In this document: one piece after another, positions 5,601-10,361 of the stretch
Numbering within the stretch: position 1 is the first letter of the stretch
Layout: the number at the start of each line of letters is the position of its first letter
Source: Phycisphaeraceae bacterium
GTDB lineage: Bacteria > Planctomycetota > Phycisphaerae > Phycisphaerales > Phycisphaeraceae
Reading direction: 5' to 3'
Length of the DNA stretch: 10,361 bases
NCBI GenBank assembly: GCA_003551485.1
Contig: PUMS01000351.1
Coordinates: forward strand, 1 to 10,361
The notes under the pieces: model-generated
Databases searched by the model: none
The model's input: the letters and a program-made list of their open reading frames with translations, nothing else
Told to the model about the DNA's origin: nothing
Program-made: the position numbers and the translations under genes

Positions 5601-6614
5601 ATGACAGGAAGCAAAAAGTGCACCCCCGCGGCGATGCTGGTCATCCTCCTGGCCGCCGCCATGAACCCGACCGCCGTGCGCGGCTCCGATGGGGCCGCCG
5701 ATGCCCCCGATGCGGCCGCCGACCAGGAGGCTCAGCCCGAGCAGGTGGGCCTGACGCCCAAGTTCCAGAGCGGTCAGGAGAGCCGCTACGGGCTGTGGTC
5801 GCGGACCCGCATCCACAACGAGGTCGAGTTCAACGGCCAACAGCAGGCGCAGCAGGCCCAGATCATCAGCGAGGGCGAGGTCGAGTGGACCATCGAAACC
5901 GTCGAGGGCGATGGCTCGGCCACCTGCCGCCTCACCGTCGGCTGGCTGGCGGTGGAGATGACCGGCCCCGATGGCCGCACCCGCCGCAACGACACCCGCA
6001 ACGGCCGCGGCGATGATGAGGAGCTTCTCGCCCTGCTGCGCGCGGTGACCGGCCAGCCCCTCCGCGTGCGCATGACCGCCGATGGACGTGTGGACGGCAT
6101 CGATGGCCTCGATGCCATCCGCCGCCGCATGGGCGAGGCGGTGGCCGGCGCGGAGGAGGCCGAGGGCTTCATCGACTTTTCAGAGATGGCCGCCACCCTG
6201 GCCACACTGCCCGGCGCCCCCGCCGCGGCCGAGCCGGGCGACACCTGGCAGGACCGGCGCTCGCGGCGGGTCGAGCCCGGTCGCATCGAGCTCGAGCTCG
6301 ACTACGAACTGGCCGGCATCGAGGCCATCGCCGACATCCCCATCGCCACGGTGCAGGTTCGCGGCGATGGCCGTCTGGAGGTCGACCGCGCCCGGCTGGA
6401 GCGCGCCGGCCCGGGCGTGAGCATCGTGCTCGAGGACCTCGAGCACGACGGCCAGGTCATGTTCGACCTTCTGCGCGGCGAGGTGGTCGGCTCCCACCTC
6501 AACACCCGCTACACGCTCGACACGCGCCGCGAAGGCCGCGAGATGACCCTGCGCATGCGCCAGCAGGTCGAGCAGCAGTCGCAGGTGCTGCGCATCGATG
6601 AAGTGGACCCATAA
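5601..6614 (+). CDS. Secreted DUF6263-like protein
   Basis: This 337-residue protein begins with a Sec signal peptide: MTGSKKCTPA, a hydrophobic core near 11-21 (AMLVILLAAAM), and probable cleavage after AVRG (25-28). An Asp/Ala-rich linker follows (29-46). The mature region starts LTPKFQSGQESRYGLWSRTR, then a Gln-rich segment (NGQQQAQQAQ) and an alternating beta pattern: VEWTIETVEGDGSATCRLTVGWLAVEM at about 94-120, PLRVRMTADGRVDGIDG near 153-169, PGDTWQDRRSRRV and VQVRGDGRLEVD later. This layout (polar strand, EGDGSAT turn, RMTADGRV strand, GDTW) fits the DUF6263 type of extracytoplasmic planctomycete proteins, whose role is unknown. The single mature Cys (109) rules out an internal disulfide. 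Expected location is the periplasm or cell surface. The family call is from memory of pattern, not a search. Confidence 0.8.
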   Translation: MTGSKKCTPAAMLVILLAAAMNPTAVRGSDGAADAPDAAADQEAQPEQVGLTPKFQSGQESRYGLWSRTRIHNEVEFNGQQQAQQAQIISEGEVEWTIETVEGDGSATCRLTVGWLAVEMTGPDGRTRRNDTRNGRGDDEELLALLRAVTGQPLRVRMTADGRVDGIDGLDAIRRRMGEAVAGAEEAEGFIDFSEMAATLATLPGAPAAAEPGDTWQDRRSRRVEPGRIELELDYELAGIEAIADIPIATVQVRGDGRLEVDRARLERAGPGVSIVLEDLEHDGQVMFDLLRGEVVGSHLNTRYTLDTRREGREMTLRMRQQVEQQSQVLRIDEVDP

Positions 6615-6658
6615 AGCGCATCAGCGGGCTCGGCGGTGACGGAGGCGAAGATGCCATA

Positions 6659-6719
6659 GGGTGGGTAGAGCGAAGCTTTGCGAGCGACGGCTTCAACAGC
6701 GCTCCGCGCTAAACCCACC
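6659..6719 (+). repeat. Intergenic imperfect palindrome, copy 1
   Basis: GGTGGGT (6660-6666) pairs with ACCCACC (6713-6719). After a 2x2 internal loop, AGCG (6669-6672) pairs with CGCT (6707-6710). The inner part has an AAGCTT palindrome and a second GAGCG/CGCTC pair. The whole can fold as a long imperfect hairpin. The pattern resembles short dispersed repeats seen between genes in many GC-rich bacteria. Confidence 0.6.
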
Positions 6720-6850
6720 ATTTGCGGCTACAGCGCGGGGCGATTGCCGGGTATACAAGGTCGTGCCGGGTGCATGAGGAGCGCCGGGTCCGCTCGATCG
6801 ACACAATGCCCCGCTGCTCATGACGTGGCATGGACATCGCGGTGAGCAAA

Positions 6851-6862
6851 GGGGGGGGGGGG
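6851..6862 (+). repeat. Run of twelve G
   Basis: An uninterrupted G12 homopolymer preceded by AAA and followed by TGAGTGG. It is intergenic, 160 bp upstream of the ATG at 7023. Such runs are slippage-prone and are also common sites of sequencing error. Confidence 0.9.
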
Positions 6863-6866
6863 TGAG

Positions 6867-6904
6867 TGGTGGGGTTCGTTCGGCGGACCTCGCTCTACCC
6901 GCCC
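6867..6904 (-). repeat. Intergenic repeat, copy 2, inverted and shorter
   Basis: TCGCTCTACCCGCCC (6890-6904) is the reverse complement, with one change, of the GGGTGGGTAGAGCGA start of copy 1. TGGTGGGGTT (6867-6876) corresponds to the AAACCCACCA end of copy 1. So this is a 38-bp shortened copy in opposite orientation about 150 bp away. Confidence 0.55.
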
Positions 6905-7022
6905 TGTCAGAATCCGGCCGTGAACCGTTACCAACGCCCGCCGGTCACCCGCAACCCCGTTTCACCGCGCACCGTTACGATACCGTGTCAGCAACCCCCA
7001 TCCCGTTCGATGAGCCAACCTC

Positions 7023-7958
7023 ATGTCCGACCACATTGCCCACCTCGGCATCTGCGATGACACCTTCCGCCTGGCACTGGTGCATCCGCGGATTCACCCA
7101 ACCTTCAAGGAACTGATGACCGCCCACCGCGACGTCGCCCACCTCGGTTCCGTCACGCGCAGTGCCGACATGTGGTCGGCGGACGTGATCGACTGGGCAC
7201 GCAGGCAATTGCAGGACGGCAATGCAGCCGGCGAGGCAGCGAAGGAGGCCGACCCGCTGGCGCGGCAGAAGCTGGCGTTCGTCCTGGGCTCGCTCACCCA
7301 CCGCGCCGCGGACCGGCTGACCAAGCCCATCACCCGCTGCTGGGGCTCGGGCGATGACCTGGGCGAGGCCGGCGGGGATGCCAACGAATCCAAGATTCTC
7401 CAGGACATCTTCATCTTCCGCGAGGTCTACGGCTCCGGGACCGGCCAGCTCGCCGACCCCTTTACCGAGGCCACGCTCAAGCCCACGGTCAGTGAGGGCC
7501 AGGCGGCACTGGAAGGGACCTTCCGCGTGCTGCTGAGGCGGGCGCTGATCGCCATGCACACGCTCAGGCCCGACTGGGACGACATCCACAACTGGCTCAC
7601 CGCCCTGCTCAAGGGCCTCCAGACCTTCCCCAAGAGCCTGGACCAGTACGCCCGTCTCGCGGCCGAGTGGGACCAGGCGAAGGTCAAGAAATACCTCATC
7701 GACAAGAACTTCTACCGCCGGGAAGACCCCGCCATCCTCGCCGCGCGCCACATCCAGCACGGCTCGACCGTCACCGCCGAGCAGGTGCTCGAGGCCCTCG
7801 GCGCCACCGACCGCACCCACAGCCGCTACGCCCGCGCCCTGGCCAAGGCCACCGACTACCTGCTGGCCGCCGGTGAGCTTTTCGACGGCCGCATCGACGT
7901 CGAACAGGCCAAGGAGCGCTTCGACGTCGGCGTGCCGGAGCTGTCGCTACAGGATTGA
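7023..7958 (+). CDS. Helical protein, possible zinc-dependent phospholipase C-like family
   Basis: This 311-residue soluble protein is almost all helical, with no signal peptide. The N-terminus has spaced His and Asp residues: H4 and H7 (SDHIAHLG), HPRIHP at 21-26, HRDVAHLGSVTRSAD at 35-49, and KLAFVLGSLTHRAADRLTKP at 83-102 with H93 and D97. This order (N-terminal His, a middle His/Asp group, then a LxHxxAD helix) is what the zinc-dependent phospholipase C / P1-nuclease-like fold shows, where His and Asp bind metal. The match is by pattern only, and the C-terminal 150 residues (including KVKKYLIDKNFYRRED and HIQHGSTVTAEQVLEALG) are unfamiliar. The ATG at 7023 lacks a Shine-Dalgarno sequence. 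Its aspartate codons do not follow the context rule of neighbouring genes. It is convergent with the ABC exporter and probably transcribed alone. Confidence 0.85.
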   Translation: MSDHIAHLGICDDTFRLALVHPRIHPTFKELMTAHRDVAHLGSVTRSADMWSADVIDWARRQLQDGNAAGEAAKEADPLARQKLAFVLGSLTHRAADRLTKPITRCWGSGDDLGEAGGDANESKILQDIFIFREVYGSGTGQLADPFTEATLKPTVSEGQAALEGTFRVLLRRALIAMHTLRPDWDDIHNWLTALLKGLQTFPKSLDQYARLAAEWDQAKVKKYLIDKNFYRREDPAILAARHIQHGSTVTAEQVLEALGATDRTHSRYARALAKATDYLLAAGELFDGRIDVEQAKERFDVGVPELSLQD

Positions 7959-8021
7959 GCGCAGTGTCCCATGCGGCTGCGCCGCCCCCACGGGGATCAA
8001 AGGCGCGGGCGGCTCTCACTA

Positions 8022-8124
8022 CCCTCTCCCCTTCCGGGGGCGGGAGAGGGGCCGGGGGTGAGGGCAGATTCGGACGCACCCCGCGTATCTCCCCTCACCC
8101 CAACCCTTTCCCGGAGGGAGAGGG
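8022..8124. repeat. REPIN-like pair of inverted palindromic repeats
   Basis: Arm A has CCCTCTCCC (8022-8030) pairing with GGGAGAGGG (8042-8050) and ends in GGGTGAGGG (8056-8064). Arm B begins CCCTCACCC (8092-8100), which pairs with the end of arm A, and has CCCTTTCCC (8104-8112) pairing with GGGAGAGGG (8116-8124) through one G-T wobble. The two palindromes are thus in opposite orientation around a 27-bp spacer, the layout of a REP doublet (REPIN). It fills the 200-bp gap between convergent genes and may also stop transcription from both sides. The CCCTCACCCCAACCC-type motif is, from memory, a common dispersed repeat in GC-rich bacteria. Confidence 0.7.
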
Positions 8125-8158
8125 AGCCGGATTTTCACGGCAGAAGCGGCGGCGGTCA

Positions 8159-9844
8159 TCACGTGACCGTCTGGGGCTGTTGTTCGACCGCGGGCAGGAT
8201 GCCGGGGTCGCCGAGCCTGGCCGCTGCGGCTTCACTTCGGATCAGGCCGCGGCGCAGTTCCAGCAGCTTCACCGAAAACGCCACGGCCGTTCCCACCTGC
8301 ACCACCAGGCTCAGCATCGTCAGTGCCAGGGCGTGATCCAGCAGCACCGCGAAGGCGTCCGCCATGGCGCCGTGTTCGGCCAGCAGCAGCACCGCCCACA
8401 CCAGTCCCACCGGCGCTGAAGGCGCTGCCAGGTACGCCGCCGTCACCTCCGCGCCCGGCACACTCGCAAAGACGATGATCGCCGCCAGCACCGGGCATAT
8501 CCACACCAGAAACAGAAACAGCATCATCCCGCGCAGCTCGCCCCATGCACGGGCCAGGTAGCCGGCGGTGATCGAACCCAGCAGGGTCGCCACCACCAGC
8601 CCCAGCACCGGCCACGAGGGCGCCGGGCCATCGAAGCGGTCGAAGCCGCGGCCGGCGAACATCAGCAGCGTGAAGCCGATCACCGTGACCGCCATCAGAC
8701 TCACCATCCAGGTGGTGGCATCGGCCTCATCGCTGCCGTGCGGAATCTCGCGCAGCTTGAGCTTGCGGGCACGGCGCAGCCCGCGAAGGTAGTCGTGCCG
8801 CGTGGGCGTGATCAGGTGGGCCAGCAGCAGGCAGAGCACGCCGCAGATCAGCACAAACCCGTAGGTGATCTTCTGCATCGCCGACTCGCCCACCTGGTGG
8901 AACAACTCCGTCCGCGCCAGGTACGGCCACAGGCAGCCGACCATCAGGCCCATCGCCGCGGCGTAGAAGCCCAGGGCATAGGACTTGGAGAAGGCATGGC
9001 AGTTGGCACGCCGCCAGCGCCGGTGCACGATCAGCAGCAGCGAGAAGATCAGAAGCGCCTGAAACAGCAGGGTAAAGACCGTCGAACCGAGCGTGAAAGT
9101 GACAAAGTGAACCACCCGCAGGTCCGCCGCCGTCTCGGCCAGGGTGGCCCCGGGCGCGCCGCGGGCCACCCAGCCCAACTCGCTCTCGGCCACCACCAGG
9201 AACGTCGGCCGCGCCGTCAGGTACTGGAGGAACCGGAACCCCAGGCCCGAGAGCTGCGGCACGATCAGGTACAGCAATAGCACCATGCCCTGCGAGAGCA
9301 TGGCGGCGCGGCGGGGCGAGACCGTCACCATGCCCGCTACCATGGCCGCCGAGTGGTACAGCCATACGCTCGCCAGGCCCACCGCGTAGAGCTGCGCGAT
9401 CCGCATCGGCGCCATCTCGCCGACGATGATCGCGTAAAGCGCAAACGGCATCGTCAGCAGAAACAGCACGTACTCGAGCACCGGCGCACCGAACATGTAG
9501 CCCACGATGCGGCTCGTTCCCGTCATCGGCGTGATGCGGTGGTAGTCCAGCAGGCCGCGCTCCTTGTCCGTGGCCACCGTCGAGGCCACGCGGCCGGTGC
9601 CCAGCAGCATCAGGATGAACGCCTGGAAGATCACCAGCGCGGTGAAGCCGCTGCGCGCCGCCTCCTGCGCCGTGGTCACCTCGCGCCCCAGCAGCGCCAG
9701 GTAGGTCAGCAGGAAGATGAACGCGGCGAAAACCAGCGTCACCAGCGCCCACGGCAGCAGCGTCCGCGGGCGAAGCCGCTCGCGGGCGAAGCGCAGGAAC
9801 AGCGGGTTGTCCAGCACCGGAAGCTCCGGCGGCTGCCTGCCCAT
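8159..9844 (-). CDS. ABC-2 type transporter permease
   Basis: This 561-residue polytopic membrane protein is the partner of the ATPase immediately upstream. About 12 hydrophobic helices are visible; the first (about 30-52, LPWALVTLVFAAFIFLLTYL) follows a cytoplasmic N-terminus. Before the third helix is DKERGLLDYHRITPMT (93-108), the cytoplasmic coupling motif of ABC-2 permeases (E-R-x-x-x-L...T-P), so export rather than import is likely. Length is about twice a minimal ABC-2 permease, which suggests two six-helix halves joined by a cytoplasmic loop (HDYLRGLRRARKLKLREIP). The C-terminus is cytoplasmic and acidic/Gln-rich. The ATG at 9844 shares its A with the ATPase TGA (TGATG), so translation is coupled. 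A TTG at 9847 would add one residue and is less likely. The substrate is unknown; no periplasmic partner gene is seen. Confidence 0.88.
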   Translation of the reverse strand: MGRQPPELPVLDNPLFLRFARERLRPRTLLPWALVTLVFAAFIFLLTYLALLGREVTTAQEAARSGFTALVIFQAFILMLLGTGRVASTVATDKERGLLDYHRITPMTGTSRIVGYMFGAPVLEYVLFLLTMPFALYAIIVGEMAPMRIAQLYAVGLASVWLYHSAAMVAGMVTVSPRRAAMLSQGMVLLLYLIVPQLSGLGFRFLQYLTARPTFLVVAESELGWVARGAPGATLAETAADLRVVHFVTFTLGSTVFTLLFQALLIFSLLLIVHRRWRRANCHAFSKSYALGFYAAAMGLMVGCLWPYLARTELFHQVGESAMQKITYGFVLICGVLCLLLAHLITPTRHDYLRGLRRARKLKLREIPHGSDEADATTWMVSLMAVTVIGFTLLMFAGRGFDRFDGPAPSWPVLGLVVATLLGSITAGYLARAWGELRGMMLFLFLVWICPVLAAIIVFASVPGAEVTAAYLAAPSAPVGLVWAVLLLAEHGAMADAFAVLLDHALALTMLSLVVQVGTAVAFSVKLLELRRGLIRSEAAAARLGDPGILPAVEQQPQTVT

Positions 9845-10361
9845 CAACTCACCTCCCGCGCGCCGATTTCGATGAAGATGTCCTCGATGTTCATCCGCTT
9901 CTCATCGAAGCCCACCACCCGCACGCCCCGGCCGATGAGCATGGCCAGCAAATCGGCCACATCCTCCTCCCCGCCGGTGAAGTGGACGCGCAGCTTGCCG
10001 TCCTCGCGCAGCACCTCGGCGACCTTCTCGAGCCCCTCGAGCAGCCTCGCCGCCTCCGTGCCATCATCGAGCACCCGGATGTGCAACTCGCGGTGCGGCT
10101 TCATCGACGAGATGATCTCGCCGACGCGGCCGGCCTTGACGATCAGCCCCTTCTGCATGATCCCGATGGAGGTACACAGGTCCGAAAGCTCGGTGAGGAT
10201 GTGCGATGAGACCAGAATGGTGCGGCCCCGCGCGGCCAGCGCCTTCAACGTGTTGCGCAACTGGATGCGCGCCATCGGGTCCAGGCCGCTGGCCGGCTCA
10301 TCCAGCAGCAGCACCATCGGATCGTGCAGCAGCGTCTTGGCCAGCACGAGGCGCTGCTTCA
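9844..10361 (-). CDS. ABC transporter ATP-binding protein, N-terminus cut by window edge
   Basis: The C-terminal 171 residues are visible. The frame is open to the edge and enters just after the ABC signature (MKQRLVLAKTL, the first Met codon split by the edge). Walker B with the catalytic Glu and D-loop follows as MVLLLDEPASGLDP, then the switch His in ILVSSHIL. The Walker A and Q-loop lie outside the window. The region after the nucleotide-binding domain (about 95 residues, ending NIEDIFIEIGAREVS) is the C-terminal extension common in ABC-2 ATPases. A GTG at 10347 could be taken for a start but sits inside the signature helix, so it is not one. It powers the permease encoded by the overlapping downstream gene at the inner membrane. 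Confidence 0.93.
   Translation of the reverse strand, partial: KQRLVLAKTLLHDPMVLLLDEPASGLDPMARIQLRNTLKALAARGRTILVSSHILTELSDLCTSIGIMQKGLIVKAGRVGEIISSMKPHRELHIRVLDDGTEAARLLEGLEKVAEVLREDGKLRVHFTGGEEDVADLLAMLIGRGVRVVGFDEKRMNIEDIFIEIGAREVS

Larger units (their letters stand above)
6615..7022. other. Gene-free 408-bp region rich in intergenic repeats
   Basis: The region contains two inverted copies of a GGTGGGT-type repeat (6659-6719 and 6867-6904) and a G12 run (6851-6862). Short open frames across it are repeat-derived. The promoter for the gene at 7023 should lie in the last 120 bp; TACGAT at 6976-6981 is the only candidate -10, with no clear -35. No RNA gene was recognised. Confidence 0.6.

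Noticed and set aside
6975..7820. Minus-strand open frame (281 codons) opposite the helical protein
   Set aside because: It is out of register with any motif, and the plus-strand frame has the helix pattern and conserved-looking His/Asp spacing.
8022..8124. CRISPR array
   Set aside because: There are only two palindromic units, inverted rather than direct, with one short spacer; this is a REP doublet pattern.
8727..9752. Second minus-strand frame inside the permease
   Set aside because: It lacks the hydrophobic helices seen in the permease frame and is Gly/Arg/Asp-rich shadow sequence.
10345..10347. GTG as start codon of the ATP-binding protein
   Set aside because: It falls within the conserved helix just after the ABC signature; the frame stays open to the window edge, so the gene is truncated and does not start there.

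Overview
The window is about 10.4 kb of high-GC bacterial chromosome. I think it comes from a planctomycete of the Phycisphaerae type. This rests on the GC-rich codon use, a DUF3553 protein, a secreted DUF6263-like protein, a lone nuoA, and a mix of promoter-proximal (possibly leaderless) starts with one strong Shine-Dalgarno start. The taxonomic call is inference; no rRNA or other marker gene is present.

Layout, left to right. (1) A minus-strand gene runs off the left edge: a glycoside-hydrolase-like barrel protein. It is divergent, across about 340 bp, from (2) a complete Gfo/Idh/MocA oxidoreductase on the plus strand. The pair suggests a sugar-modification locus. (3) Convergent with it are two minus-strand genes: a small pterin synthase of the QueD/PTPS fold whose active site looks like the PTPS-III (folate) type, and a DUF3553 protein with a helical tail. 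(4) A 486-bp gene-free stretch carries a perfect short palindrome like those linked to REP-associated transposases. It ends in a recognisable promoter that lies almost on top of the nuoA start codon. (5) On the plus strand follow nuoA (complex I subunit A, without nuoB-N), a two-helix membrane protein with a probable NTF2-like domain, and a secreted DUF6263-like protein. (6) A 408-bp gene-free stretch holds two inverted copies of a GGTGGGT-type repeat and a run of twelve G. (7) A plus-strand helical protein follows, with His/Asp motifs suggesting a zinc-dependent phospholipase C-like fold. (8) A REPIN-like inverted repeat pair separates it from (9) a minus-strand ABC-2 type exporter operon: a polytopic permease translationally coupled to an ATP-binding subunit that is cut by the right edge.

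I found no CRISPR array, rRNA, tRNA, phage gene or complete insertion sequence, and no multi-gene cassette that looks like a new defence or biosynthetic system. The most notable points are the PTPS-III-like active site, the promoter-proximal nuoA, the three kinds of intergenic repeat, and a strong context rule for aspartate codons (GAT before G, GAC elsewhere). Four genes obey that rule and the gene at 7023-7958 largely breaks it.
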